DNA of 57,103 bases from DAOTTW01 sp034437615. Lineage in GTDB: Bacteria > Chloroflexota > Anaerolineae > Aggregatilineales > Phototrophicaceae. Below, one piece after another: positions 1 through 8,577 of this stretch. The first letter of the stretch is position 1. Each line of letters starts with the position of its first letter. Position numbers and translations under genes: made by a program. The notes below the pieces were generated by a model that saw nothing but the letters and a program-made list of their open reading frames with translations, made no database searches and was not told the DNA's origin. The DNA is taken from assembly GCA_034437615.1 (NCBI GenBank), contig DAOTTW010000008.1, positions 1 through 57,103 of the forward strand, in the 5' to 3' direction.

Positions 1-122
1 AGGGCATTCCTGAAGAAATCACGCTGGGCTTCATCGTGCCGCAAGCTGGCACAGTCGGCATCCTGGTCGAAGATCAGGGCCTGAGCAGCACCATTCTGGA
101 ATTCGAGCTAATCGAAGACTAG
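1..122 (+). CDS. C-terminal end of an unknown protein (cut by window edge)
   Basis: An open frame enters from the left edge (first full codon at base 3) and stops at TAG 120-122, giving the last 39 residues of a protein. The tail alternates hydrophobic and polar residues (TLGFIVPQAGTVGILVEDQG, then STILEFELIED), which looks like the last strands of a beta-sandwich. No family can be assigned from so short a piece. It ends ten bases before the first intergenic repeat. The frame is supported only by absence of stops and sensible composition. Confidence 0.6.
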   Translation, partial: GIPEEITLGFIVPQAGTVGILVEDQGLSSTILEFELIED

Positions 123-131
123 CGCCATCCT

Positions 132-357
132 GTAGGGGAGGGTCATGACCCTCCTTTTCAGGGGTAGGTATTTCGGCGGACGTGCCATTGCACGTCCCTA
201 CACAACCGCTGTGAACTGTAGGGACACCCAATGGGGTGTCCGAGGCGGCGTCAGCCGCCATAAAATACGGTCAAGCATCAAATACCTATCCCTGTAAAGG
301 GGGACCGAGGGGGTGAGGGCCAATTCGCAGGCAAAACATGCCCGCCTGAGTCGTTAC
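132..357. repeat. MITE-like intergenic element, copy 1 (core 159-294)
   Basis: The core 159-294 is bounded by a 15-base inverted repeat: CAGGGGTAGGTATTT at 159-173 and AAATACCTATCCCTG (one mismatch) at 280-294. Inside are three smaller palindromes: GGACGTGCCATTGCACGTCC, GGACACCCAATGGGGTGTCC and GGCGGCGTCAGCCGCC. To the left is another palindrome, GGAGGGTCATGACCCTCC. The right arm to base 357 is the reverse complement of the outer end of the elements at 21007 and 37203 (GTAACGACTCAG type). No coding capacity. Confidence 0.85.
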
Positions 358-374
358 GGCGCTTGCGCGTCTCG

Positions 375-1217
375 CTAGCAGTTCACCGTCACGCCCAGCG
401 CTTCCAGCACATCCACCAGGAACGGCAGGTTGTCGTACAAGCACAGCGCATCCACCAGCACCGCCCCGAAGATCGTGATGCAGCAGCAAAACAGCATCAA
501 GCCAATGCAGCCGAACAGCAAAATACGCCCGATGCCCCCGCCTTCGTCCTGCCGTAGCTCATAGGGGTCGATGCCCCCATACCCCGGCGGCGGCGCATAC
601 ATGCCCTGCTGCTGCGCATAGCGCGGGTCTGCCCCGGCGTAAGCGGGCTGTTGATACGCCTCGCCTTGAGCATAATCCGCTTGCCCATAGACCCCCTGCT
701 GGTAAGGGTCAACCGGCTGCGGTTGATAGGGGTCCGCTGACGGTTGGTAAGGGTCGGCGGGCTGTGGCTGTGGCTGATAAGCGGGCTGTAGCTGCTGGCC
801 GCCCTGCGCTGGCTGGTACGGGCCGTCGTCAATGGGCTGGGGTGCTGATTGTGGGGGTGGGGTATTGCCGCTCATCGCCGCATCCGGGCGCACCAGTTCA
901 TAGCCCAGCGTCACCGTTTCACCCAGGCCGATCATATCGCCGTTTTTCAGCGCCGCCGCCCCCGTGACGCGCTTGCCGTTGACGAAGGTGCCGTTCGTGC
1001 TGCCCAGGTCCTCGATTGTGTAGCCTTCTGGCCCACGCATAAAGCGCAGGTGATGCCGACTGACTTCGCGGTCGTTAATAACGATGTTATTGGTGATGTC
1101 GCGCCCCAAGTTGACGACATCTTCTTTCAAATCATACACCTGGTTAGGCTGTGGTCCCCGGCGCACAACCAGACGATATGTATCCTGCCCCTGTGGTTGC
1201 ATACGTGATTGCTCCAT
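375..1217 (-). CDS. FHA-domain protein with proline/glutamine-rich linker and C-terminal membrane helix
   Basis: A 280-residue protein. Residues about 15-110 are a forkhead-associated (FHA) domain, which binds phosphothreonine peptides: it shows LGRD, the binding signature REVSRHHLRF, and LGSTNGTFVNGKRV. Residues about 120-235 are a P/Q/Y-rich, probably disordered linker with repeated DPYQPQP-like units. A hydrophobic segment at about 230-255 holds three consecutive cysteines (LFCCCITIF) and is probably a transmembrane helix. The N-terminal FHA domain would then be cytoplasmic, reading out a Ser/Thr kinase. No kinase gene is visible nearby. A second Met at residue 6 is an alternative start. 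It is followed upstream by the Clp_N protein in the same orientation, 131 bases away. Confidence 0.9.
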   Translation of the reverse strand: MEQSRMQPQGQDTYRLVVRRGPQPNQVYDLKEDVVNLGRDITNNIVINDREVSRHHLRFMRGPEGYTIEDLGSTNGTFVNGKRVTGAAALKNGDMIGLGETVTLGYELVRPDAAMSGNTPPPQSAPQPIDDGPYQPAQGGQQLQPAYQPQPQPADPYQPSADPYQPQPVDPYQQGVYGQADYAQGEAYQQPAYAGADPRYAQQQGMYAPPPGYGGIDPYELRQDEGGGIGRILLFGCIGLMLFCCCITIFGAVLVDALCLYDNLPFLVDVLEALGVTVNC

Positions 1218-1348
1218 CCGCGAAGGTTAACGAGTTCGTGTGGAAAGACGATTGCTGGTTTGATTGTGAATAATGTCGCAAGCCAGAAATGACGAAACAA
1301 GCGCAGTATAGTTTTAATCCGCATAGCTGTCAACGTAGCACACAGGCG

Positions 1349-2218
1349 CTAATCTGTGCGCAGGTGCTTGTTCAGCAAGCGCTGCACTTTATCCGGCGAA
1401 ACGCCATAACGCGCCAGCAATCGAGCACCCGCAGGCAGCAGCGCCATCACCAACAGCAAATGATCCGCACCGACGTAGTGGCTGCCGAGTTGCTGTGCCT
1501 TGTCGATGGCCTCATTCAGCAGCACCTCAACGCTGACCAGGGCCGGTGCCTCACGCGCTTGCAAACCAGCCAGCAGCGCATCGTCGTTTAGGCCGCTGTT
1601 GTGCAGCACATCAGACATCACGCCGCGCCGCTCCCACGATAGCGCCAGCAGCAAATGCCCCAGCCCGACTGTGGGGTGGTCGTGCGCCACCGCCGCCTGC
1701 TCAGCCGCATTCAGCACGCGGCGCGACAACTCGCTCAGGCGTGTGTTGCGCCGCACCGCCTCCAGGCTGAATTCGCGCCGACCATCCATAATCACATGGC
1801 GCACCCGGCGGCGAATCTGCTCCGGTGTGATTTCCAGCAAGCGCAACAAGCTAATCGCATTGCCCAGGTTCGTGCGCGTGATGCCAAGCAGCAGATGCTC
1901 CGTACCAATGTAATGATCGGCCAGCCATTGTGCTTCGTCTTCGGCTTGCTCCAGCGCCTCATCAAACGACGCATCACGTGGGATCGGCTCTGATGACTCT
2001 GGCACAGGCGTCATCAAGCGCTTCAGATAAACTTCGGCCACCGCAGGCGGCAGGTCAAAATCCTGCATCACCTGCGCCCCCACGCTGCCCTCCGCCAGCA
2101 CCACCCCAACTAATAAATGCGCCGTATCCTGATAGGGGTGCCGGAAGCGTGCGGCCAGGTTAGCCGCATGGCCCAGGGCGCGGCGCGTATGGTGGCTATA
2201 GCGGTGATGACTTGCCAT
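1349..2218 (-). CDS. Stand-alone tandem Clp_N domain protein (no ATPase)
   Basis: A 289-residue protein made of two Clp N-terminal double repeats, about residues 8-150 and 160-287. Each half carries the family hallmark: HPYQDTAHLLVGVV and HYIGTEHLLLGITR in the first, HPTVGLGHLLLALS and HYVGADHLLLVMAL in the second. In ClpA/B/C this domain binds substrates or adaptors. No Walker A or B motif or AAA+ module follows, so it cannot unfold proteins alone. It may be a ClpC adaptor, a decoy or a regulator, which is an inference. It starts with MASHHRYSHHTRR and is divergent from the gene at 2464. The reading is firm and the role is not. Confidence 0.9.
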   Translation of the reverse strand: MASHHRYSHHTRRALGHAANLAARFRHPYQDTAHLLVGVVLAEGSVGAQVMQDFDLPPAVAEVYLKRLMTPVPESSEPIPRDASFDEALEQAEDEAQWLADHYIGTEHLLLGITRTNLGNAISLLRLLEITPEQIRRRVRHVIMDGRREFSLEAVRRNTRLSELSRRVLNAAEQAAVAHDHPTVGLGHLLLALSWERRGVMSDVLHNSGLNDDALLAGLQAREAPALVSVEVLLNEAIDKAQQLGSHYVGADHLLLVMALLPAGARLLARYGVSPDKVQRLLNKHLRTD

Positions 2219-2410
2219 GTGGTTATTTGCGCCTTTGGTGGTTGCTTACGTACAGGCCATGCGTGCGGCTCAGCGATGAATTATAGCCCTGATGCCTGTT
2301 GTGCGACAACTGAAGGTTTAGCCGCCGCTTAATTGACTTAAAATTAATTTTTACATCGCAGTCGGCCATGTCTAAATTATTTCTTTACGCTTTGCGTTCC
2401 TAAAGCACGC

Positions 2411-2416
2411 TATACT
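2411..2416 (+). promoter_or_regulatory. Possible -10 element for the gene at 2464
   Basis: TATACT lies 47 bases upstream of the start codon in an AT-rich divergent spacer (2330-2460). No convincing -35 hexamer sits 17 bases upstream, so this is a weak call. Confidence 0.3.
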
Positions 2417-2463
2417 GTTGCCGATACGCTCATCATCTTTGATTGTCACAAAGGAATTTCTCT

Positions 2464-2934
2464 ATGGCAAATGCACCTGTTTCCGCTGTCGCCGACGACA
2501 ACCAGCACCCGTTCAATACACCCGCCATGCCGGAGCGCGTCTGGTTGGAACTGCACCGCGAAGGGGATGCCTGCGATGTGATCGTGCGCATGGAAGACGG
2601 CGTCGTGTATACCTCCCTCTTTGTGACGTTGCCCTACCTGGAACGCCAGATGGACCTGTGCCTGGAAGCCACTCGGCATATCGAGGATACAGCCCCCGTG
2701 CGCTATGCCGTGCTGGATACCCCACACATCCTGGTCGATCAACTGACCAACGATGTCATCGAAGATACCATTGATAACCTGATCGCGATGGATGTCTTCG
2801 AGAGCCACTTCACCCGTGTGACAGCAGACAAACACACCGCCCACACGGACACGCGAACTATCAACGACGGTAAGCTGACCACGCAAGAGGTGGCGGCAGT
2901 CGTGATTTCCGATGTCCTGGTGACGCGGGGTTAA
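2464..2934 (+). CDS. Conserved-looking hypothetical protein upstream of thrS
   Basis: A 156-residue acidic protein. I chose ATG 2464 rather than the in-frame TTG at 2443 because AAAGGAA lies about seven bases before this ATG. Residues 25-110 look like a compact alpha/beta domain (RVWLELHREGDACDVIVRME, then DGVVYTSLFVTLPYLERQM). The last 50 residues are polar and threonine-rich. No signal peptide or membrane segment is visible. I do not recognise the family. It lies 327 bases upstream of thrS on the same strand, so it could be co-transcribed, but the gap is long. Coding confidence rests on the ribosome binding site, length and codon use. Confidence 0.75.
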   Translation: MANAPVSAVADDNQHPFNTPAMPERVWLELHREGDACDVIVRMEDGVVYTSLFVTLPYLERQMDLCLEATRHIEDTAPVRYAVLDTPHILVDQLTNDVIEDTIDNLIAMDVFESHFTRVTADKHTAHTDTRTINDGKLTTQEVAAVVISDVLVTRG

Positions 2935-3261
2935 CCCGGCCTTCGCAACGGGCAACACAACCCGCTGCACCCACACACCACACGACATCACCACATCACA
3001 GCCTGCAACGCACCCGCTAGCATCGGGGTGTAGACATGCCACACGGTTTGCGTGCGAGAAGCGGCGTGCTGTGGCATGGTTGCGGCTTGCTATCCTCTGT
3101 TTTCATTCACCGCCCCCCCTTCTATAATCAGCTACCGTCATTCAGAGACAACCCAATGGCCCCCTTGTGGCTTATCTGCAATCCGTGACATCACAAAAGA
3201 AATCGTAGGGCGCGCTGCTGCACGTCCGCTACAGCATGAACACATGAAAGGAACCAGACCC
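2935..3261 (+). other. Intergenic leader upstream of thrS
   Basis: A gene-free stretch of 327 bases. It begins CA-rich (2940-3000). Around 3203-3232 it holds a degenerate copy of the dispersed palindromic repeat (TCGTAGGGCGCGCTG, then CACGTCCGC). The frame of thrS stays open back to 3052, but that extension does not resemble a TGS domain and is probably non-coding. I looked for T-box hallmarks and saw none. Confidence 0.5.
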
Positions 3262-5085
3262 ATGCCAGAAGAACGCTACGAAGACAGCCACCTCTACCGC
3301 TTACGACATTCGCTGGCACACATCATGGCGCAAGCCGTGCTAGAGCGCTTCCCAGAGGCGAAAATCGCCATCGGGCCACCCATCGAGGAGGGCTTCTACT
3401 ACGATTTCGACTTGCCGCAGGCACTCGCTGATGACGACCTGAAGGCCATCGAAAAACGCATGAAGAAAATCGCCGGGGGCAACCACGCCTTCACCATGCG
3501 CGAGATCACACCCGAAGAAGGCCGCGAACTCTTCGCAGACCAGCCCTACAAGCTGGAACTGATTGACGATCTCGTGCAAGGGCGCGTGGATGAAAACGGC
3601 GAGACCATCGCAGACCCCGCCGAAAAGCTGACGATCTACACGCAGGATGGCTTCACGGACCTGTGCCGGGGGCCGCACGTCGAAACCAGTAAAGCAATCA
3701 ACCCCAAGGCGTTCAGCATCACCCACCGTCAGCCCGCCGGGGCTTACTGGCGCGGCGACGAAAAGCGCCAGCAACTCACGCGCATTTACGGCACCGCCTT
3801 CGAGACGCCGGAAGAACTCAAGGACTATCTGCATCGGCTGGAAGAAGCCAAGAAGCGCGATCATCGCGTGCTCGGTGAGAAGCTCGGCCTCTTTATCATT
3901 GATCCACTGGTCGGCAAGGGCCTGCCGCTGTGGTTGCCGGATGGTGCGACCCTGCGCGACACACTGGAGCGCTGGCTGCGTGGCCTGCTGCTGGAAAACG
4001 GCTATGAGCCTGTCGTCACACCACATATCGGCAGCATCCACCTCTACGAGACCTCCGGCCACTACCCCTACTACAGCGATAGCCAGTATTCGCCCATCGA
4101 CGTAGACGGCGAAAAATTCATGATGAAGCCCATGAACTGCCCGCACCACATCATGATGTTCAAGCATGGCCTGCGCAGCTACCGTGAATTGCCGATCCGC
4201 TATGCAGAATTCGGCACCGTATACCGCTACGAAAAATCCGGTGAATTACACGGCCTGACACGCGCACGCGGCTTCACACAGGACGACGCCCACCTCTTCG
4301 TGACCGATGAACAACTCGACGCTGAATTCAAGCATGTGGTGCGGCTGGCGCAGCATGTCTTCGCGGTGCTCGGCATGGGCGAGTTCCGGGCGCGTGTGGG
4401 CGTGCGAGACCCGCAAAGCACCAAGTACGTCGGCAAAGACGAAGCGTGGGAAATCGCGACCAGCGCCATCATCGCGGCCTGTGATGAAATGCGCCTGAAG
4501 TACACCATCGAAGAGGGCGACGCCGCCTTCTATGGCCCCAAGCTGGATTTCGTGTTCCGGGATGCGCTCAAGCGTGAATGGCAACTCGGCACGGTGCAGG
4601 TGGATTACAACCTGCCGGAGCGCTTTGAACTGGAATACATCACCGCCGATAACGAGCGCAAGCGCCCGGTCATGATCCACCGTGCGCTATTCGGCAGTGT
4701 GGAGCGCTTCGTCGGCATCCTGATCGAGCACTTCGGCGGCGAGTTCCCGCTCTGGCTGGCCCCAACGCAGGGCATGATTATCCCCATCTCGCAGGAGCAC
4801 AACGAAGCAGGTGAAGCGCTGCGGCGGCGTTTGCTGGCCACCGGGATGCGCGTCAAGATCGACGTGCGCGATAAGAACATGCGCACCAAGATTCGCGACC
4901 ACCGCAAGACGGGCGTGCCCTACCTGCTGCTGATTGGCGACCAGGATATTGCCGATGGCACGGTTAGCGTGCGTCTGCGCACCGATGAAGACAAGGGTGC
5001 CATACCCGTTGATGACTTCATCGCAATGGCGCAAGACCTCATCAACACGCAAAGCCTGGACATCTTCAAAGAGGCCGTCACATAA
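3262..5085 (+). CDS. thrS: Threonyl-tRNA synthetase, TGS-less
   Basis: Charges tRNA-Thr with threonine in the cytoplasm. The 607-residue protein begins directly with the editing domain: the first zinc-site motif HSLAHIMAQAV is at residues 14-24 and DLCRGPH around 135. The class II catalytic core follows with motif 2 (FGTVYRYEKSGELHGLTRAR), the zinc ligand region MNCPHH, and motif 3 (HRALFGSVERF), then the C-terminal anticodon-binding domain. The usual N-terminal TGS domain (about 60 residues) is absent. ATG 3262 is chosen because AAAGGA lies nine bases before it; ATG 3244 is the alternative and adds only six residues. Transcribed alone or with the small gene at 2464, and followed by a hairpin at 5137. 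Confidence 0.97.
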   Translation: MPEERYEDSHLYRLRHSLAHIMAQAVLERFPEAKIAIGPPIEEGFYYDFDLPQALADDDLKAIEKRMKKIAGGNHAFTMREITPEEGRELFADQPYKLELIDDLVQGRVDENGETIADPAEKLTIYTQDGFTDLCRGPHVETSKAINPKAFSITHRQPAGAYWRGDEKRQQLTRIYGTAFETPEELKDYLHRLEEAKKRDHRVLGEKLGLFIIDPLVGKGLPLWLPDGATLRDTLERWLRGLLLENGYEPVVTPHIGSIHLYETSGHYPYYSDSQYSPIDVDGEKFMMKPMNCPHHIMMFKHGLRSYRELPIRYAEFGTVYRYEKSGELHGLTRARGFTQDDAHLFVTDEQLDAEFKHVVRLAQHVFAVLGMGEFRARVGVRDPQSTKYVGKDEAWEIATSAIIAACDEMRLKYTIEEGDAAFYGPKLDFVFRDALKREWQLGTVQVDYNLPERFELEYITADNERKRPVMIHRALFGSVERFVGILIEHFGGEFPLWLAPTQGMIIPISQEHNEAGEALRRRLLATGMRVKIDVRDKNMRTKIRDHRKTGVPYLLLIGDQDIADGTVSVRLRTDEDKGAIPVDDFIAMAQDLINTQSLDIFKEAVT

Positions 5086-5136
5086 ACTGGCGTCCGACAC
5101 AACGGGGTAGCACCAAAAACGCACGACCACGCTATT

Positions 5137-5157
5137 GTGTGGTGCTGCCACACCCTT
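5137..5157 (+). terminator. Possible weak terminator after thrS
   Basis: GTGTGG (5137-5142), five-base loop TGCTG, CCACAC (5148-5153), then CCTTTAG. The stem is perfect but short and the T tract is poor, so function is uncertain. Confidence 0.35.
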
Positions 5158-5162
5158 TAGCG

Positions 5163-5168
5163 TATAAT
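5163..5168 (+). promoter_or_regulatory. Possible -10 element for ppk1
   Basis: A consensus TATAAT sits 65 bases before the ppk1 start, directly after the hairpin that follows thrS. No good -35 is found at 16-18 bases; TTGTGT at 5135 is 22 bases away. Confidence 0.4.
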
Positions 5169-5233
5169 AAAATCAGACAGTCATCATGCGTGCCCATCTG
5201 ACCGCTAATGAGCCATAAGCGAAAGCACATCCC

Positions 5234-7468
5234 ATGACCGAGCCAGTTACAAACACACCACAGCATACCGCACATGCACCAGAAGCGCCGCCCGTGACGC
5301 TGCCCAAACTCACACCGGATAACTTCATCAATCGTGAACTCAGCAGCATCCAATTTCAGCGCCGGGTGCTTGAACTGGCCGCCGAAGACGGCATTCCACT
5401 GCTGGAACGCATTAAGTTTCTGGCCATTGTCGGGGATAACCTGGATGAATTTTTCATGGTGCGCGTCGCCTCATACATCCAGAAGATACAGATGGGCATC
5501 ACACGCACGCGACCCGATGGCTACACACCACAACAGCTTGTGCAGAGCATCCGCGAGGAACTGACCGCGCTCTACGTCGAGCAACGCCACATCAAAAAAG
5601 CCCTGCTGGAACAACTCGACGCGCAAGGGGTCAGCATCTTGAATATCAGCGACCTGACGCCAGCCCAATACACTGCCGTGCGTGAATACTTCCGCGAAGC
5701 TGTCTTCCCGGTGCTGACGCCGTTGGCGGTTGACGAAGCGCGTCCGTTTCCGTTCATCTCGAACCTGAGCCTGAATCTCGCCATCTTCCTGGAGCGTGAC
5801 GGCGACGAAGACAAAGACGACGCAGAAATGGCCTTCGCACGCCTCAAGGTGCCCGTACCGGATATCCTGCCGCGTCTGATCAATCTCAACGATGTCATGG
5901 CGCGTCACGGTAATGCCGGTGATACGAGTAGCGCTGCCAGCGCTACACGCACACAGGGCCAGCGCTACCTATGGATCGAGGACGTTATCAAGGAGCATCT
6001 CAATGATCTGTTTTCAGGGATGCACGTCAAAGAAGCCTATCCCTTCCGTGTGGTGCGCAACGCCGATATTGATTATGAGCAGGAGCGCGAACACGAAAAC
6101 GGCAACAATCGTGATTTCATGTCATTAATCGAGGCCAGCGTCCGCGAACGGCGTTTCGGCTCAGTGGTGCGCGTCAGCGTGCCGGATAGCATCAGCCAGC
6201 ACATGCTAGACCGCCTGCGGCATGGCTTACAGGTGCGCGACGAGAACGACATCTATTTCATCGAAGGTGCGCTCGGCACCGCGAATCTGATGGAACTGGC
6301 CAGTGCAGATCGACCCGATTTGAAATACGACCCGTTTGTGCCGCGCCTCAGCGACCAATTCATACAGGCCGAAAACATCTTCGACCTTATCCGCCAACAG
6401 GATATTCTGCTGCATCACCCCTACGATTCGTTCAGCCCGGTTGAAGACTTCTTCCGCACAGCCGCCAGCGACCCGCAAGTGCTGGCGATCAAAGCCACAC
6501 TGTATCGCGTCGGCAAGAATTCGCCCATCGTACAAGCGCTGATGGACGCCCGCGAAAACGACAAGCAGGTGACGGTGCTGGTCGAGCTTAAGGCCCGCTT
6601 TGATGAAGAAAACAATCTGGAATGGTCACGCGCCCTGGAAAGCAAAGGCGTGCACGTCATCTATGGCGTAGAAGAACTGCCCATCAAGACGCATTCAAAG
6701 GTGGCGCTGGTCGTGCGGCGTGAAGGTAGTAGCGTGCGGCGCTATCTGCACCTGGGCACAGGCAATTACAACGCCTCCACAGCTCGCCTCTATACCGACC
6801 TGGGCCTGATGACATCCAACCCGCAGTTAGCCGACGACGCCACACGCCTGTTCAACCGTCTGACGGGCTACGCGCCGGATACCACCTATGAGCGGCTGTT
6901 GGTCGCGCCGGAATACCTGCTGAATGCCTTCCTGCGCCTGATTGATAACGAGATCGAAGCGGCAAAGGCAGGCAAGGATGCGCGGCTCGTCTTTAAGATG
7001 AACCAGCTAGAAGAAGATCGCATCATCCAGCGCTTGTATGCAGCATCGCAGGCAGGCGTGCAGGTCGATCTGATCGTGCGCGGGTTGTGCTGCCTGCGCC
7101 CCGGCATCCCTGGCATCAGCGAGAATATCCGCGTGGTTAGCATCGTCGGGCGCTTCTTAGAGCATAGCCGCATCTACTATTTCCAGAATGCCCCGCGTGA
7201 CCAGCAATACTACCTGGGTAGCGCGGACATGATGCGCCGCAACCTCTATAACCGCGTGGAGACCGTCTTCCCGGTGCTCGATGAAGCGCTGCGCAAGAAA
7301 CTGCGGCGCTTCCTGGCCACCAGCCTGCGTGATAACAGCGGCGGCGCATGGGAGTTAAAGCAAGATGGCCGCTACCATCGGCGGCGTGATGCAGCAGACA
7401 CAGGCGATGCCGTCCGCTCGCAAGCAGCGCTGATGCGCGATAGTTTCGGCCTGCATATCGACCTATAG
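5234..7468 (+). CDS. ppk1: Polyphosphate kinase 1
   Basis: Reversibly transfers the terminal phosphate of ATP to inorganic polyphosphate. The 744-residue protein has the four expected parts. The N domain is marked by FINRELSSIQFQRRVLELA. A head domain follows. The first catalytic domain carries HHPYDSFSPVEDFFRTAA and the autophosphorylated histidine in PIKTHSKVAL (His487 by codon count). The second catalytic domain carries YLGSADMMRRNLYNRVE. About 25 extra polar residues precede the N domain. It stops three bases before the converging stop of the membrane protein at 7471, so the two 3' ends abut. Length and motifs match the family well. Confidence 0.97.
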   Translation: MTEPVTNTPQHTAHAPEAPPVTLPKLTPDNFINRELSSIQFQRRVLELAAEDGIPLLERIKFLAIVGDNLDEFFMVRVASYIQKIQMGITRTRPDGYTPQQLVQSIREELTALYVEQRHIKKALLEQLDAQGVSILNISDLTPAQYTAVREYFREAVFPVLTPLAVDEARPFPFISNLSLNLAIFLERDGDEDKDDAEMAFARLKVPVPDILPRLINLNDVMARHGNAGDTSSAASATRTQGQRYLWIEDVIKEHLNDLFSGMHVKEAYPFRVVRNADIDYEQEREHENGNNRDFMSLIEASVRERRFGSVVRVSVPDSISQHMLDRLRHGLQVRDENDIYFIEGALGTANLMELASADRPDLKYDPFVPRLSDQFIQAENIFDLIRQQDILLHHPYDSFSPVEDFFRTAASDPQVLAIKATLYRVGKNSPIVQALMDARENDKQVTVLVELKARFDEENNLEWSRALESKGVHVIYGVEELPIKTHSKVALVVRREGSSVRRYLHLGTGNYNASTARLYTDLGLMTSNPQLADDATRLFNRLTGYAPDTTYERLLVAPEYLLNAFLRLIDNEIEAAKAGKDARLVFKMNQLEEDRIIQRLYAASQAGVQVDLIVRGLCCLRPGIPGISENIRVVSIVGRFLEHSRIYYFQNAPRDQQYYLGSADMMRRNLYNRVETVFPVLDEALRKKLRRFLATSLRDNSGGAWELKQDGRYHRRRDAADTGDAVRSQAALMRDSFGLHIDL

Positions 7469-7470
7469 CG

Positions 7471-7998
7471 CTAGACCGCTTCGCGCAATGTGTCGTCGCC
7501 CTCATGCTCACGCTCTTTTTGTTGCCGATACGTGTGCAGGAATTCGTTAATCGCAAAGACCAGCGCTTCTTTCCAGGGGCGCTGATCTTTTGAATACACG
7601 CTCAGGCCCATTTCACCCTGCGCCGTCACCAGAACGACTTGCGTCGCACCATCTGCGCCTGCCTCAGCGTCATCCGCCACCCGCAGATAAGCCCGCCGGA
7701 TGTCCTCTAGTTGCAGGCTGTTGACGACCAGCCGCCGCAGCGGATACTGATAGACGACGACCATTTCCTCGGCCACCGCATCAAAGACGATCACACGCAC
7801 GCGGGAGCCAATCGCCACGACCACGCCCATCGCAATCGCCGCCGCTGCCGTCAGGTTCAGGCCAAGAACGGCCATATTGATGCCGAGCATCAGCACAATA
7901 CCCGCGAAAATCCATTCCAGGCGCGGCAATTCACGCAGCAGCAAGCGCTGTTTGGTCTTTTCGATAATGTCGATTTTCTGAAAGATGCTGACTAGCAC
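7471..7998 (-). CDS. Two-helix membrane protein with cytoplasmic C-terminal domain
   Basis: A 175-residue protein with two adjacent hydrophobic helices at about 29-47 and 49-66. These are followed by a soluble region whose strands (RVIVFDAVAEEMVVVYQYPL, then LEDIRRAYLRV) resemble a small membrane-anchored PH-like domain. That resemblance is an impression only. Translation starts at GTG 7998, with AGGAG eight bases upstream. The C-terminus is highly charged (KEREHEGDDTLREAV). It faces ppk1 tail to tail. The next gene upstream in its direction is the small aromatic-rich protein at 8042-8344, 43 bases away. Confidence 0.85.
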   Translation of the reverse strand: MLVSIFQKIDIIEKTKQRLLLRELPRLEWIFAGIVLMLGINMAVLGLNLTAAAAIAMGVVVAIGSRVRVIVFDAVAEEMVVVYQYPLRRLVVNSLQLEDIRRAYLRVADDAEAGADGATQVVLVTAQGEMGLSVYSKDQRPWKEALVFAINEFLHTYRQQKEREHEGDDTLREAV

Positions 7999-8041
7999 CT
8001 CGGTTGCTCCTTTTTTTCTAGCGTTTCAGCATTGCTGCTAC

Positions 8042-8344
8042 CTAGCGCTTGAAGAGGCCGAATAAGCCGCGCTTCTTGCCCGTGTCGGCGTTATCGGCCC
8101 GTGTGATAGTGGCGCGTAGCTCTTCTAGCAGTTCAGGTGGCGCTGATTTGTGCGTGATGCCGTTCACCAGAAAGTCATCAACGGTTTGCTTGTGGCCTTG
8201 CTCGAAAACCGGGCCGTTTGATGTGAACATCCAGCCCGACCAGACCAGCGTTTGTGTTTCCAGGAAGTAACGCACGGCGTGGTGTTTGTTGCCGCTCTGC
8301 CATTCCCATTCGTGTTTATCTGCTTTGCGTGTGTACGCGGCCAT
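8042..8344 (-). CDS. Small aromatic-rich protein, paralogue of the 12864 gene
   Basis: A 100-residue soluble protein with many Trp, His and Phe residues near the N-terminus (HEWEWQSGNKHHAVRYF), a central VWSGWMF, then QTVDDFLVNG and a helix PPELLEELRATI. It ends in a basic tail (GKKRGLFGLFKR). The order W-x-W, strand, VW, QT-x-DFL-x-x-G, P, helix is shared with the 79-residue protein at 12864-13103. The two therefore form a small family within the window. I do not recognise a named domain. It stands 43 bases upstream of the two-helix membrane protein and may be co-transcribed with it. Confidence 0.8.
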   Translation of the reverse strand: MAAYTRKADKHEWEWQSGNKHHAVRYFLETQTLVWSGWMFTSNGPVFEQGHKQTVDDFLVNGITHKSAPPELLEELRATITRADNADTGKKRGLFGLFKR

Positions 8345-8390
8345 GTTGTTTCGTCTGCTCCCTGCTTAGGCCATCCCAACAAAATAATTG

Positions 8391-8465
8391 ACACGGCTTG
8401 CCGTGTCCCTACGAACGATGCCCTGTAGGGACACCCTTCTGGGTGTCCAAGCGGTGTCAGCCGCA
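8391..8465. repeat. Palindromic intergenic repeat (short form)
   Basis: Contains ACACGGCTTGCCGTGT followed by CCCTACGAACGATGCCCTGTAGGG, then GACACCCTTCTGGGTGTC and a GCGGTGTCAGCCGC remnant. It lies in the 233-base gap between the genes at 8344 and 8578; the rest of that gap (8466-8577) shows nothing recognisable. A near-identical arrangement lies at 12099-12174. Confidence 0.8.
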
Positions 8466-8577
8466 TTGCCGATGTTGCAAGAGTTTGACTTGTTTCTTAG
8501 CTGGAAAAACCCTTACAAACTTATGATAGCTGGCTTGCGTAAGCGTGCGATAAACGCCAAAGGCAACGCCTCAGCCC

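Noticed and set aside
132..357. Insertion sequence
   Set aside because: Inverted termini are present but the elements are 136-250 bases with no transposase, so MITE-like is the most that can be said.
2443..2463. TTG start extending the 2464 gene
   Set aside because: A good ribosome binding site lies between TTG and ATG, fitting the ATG.
2935..3261. T-box or other riboswitch before thrS
   Set aside because: No T-box consensus sequence or specifier-like helix could be seen; only a CA-rich stretch and a decayed repeat.
3340..4167. 275-residue minus-strand frame inside thrS
   Set aside because: Exactly antisense to the conserved catalytic gene thrS; product shows no known motif.
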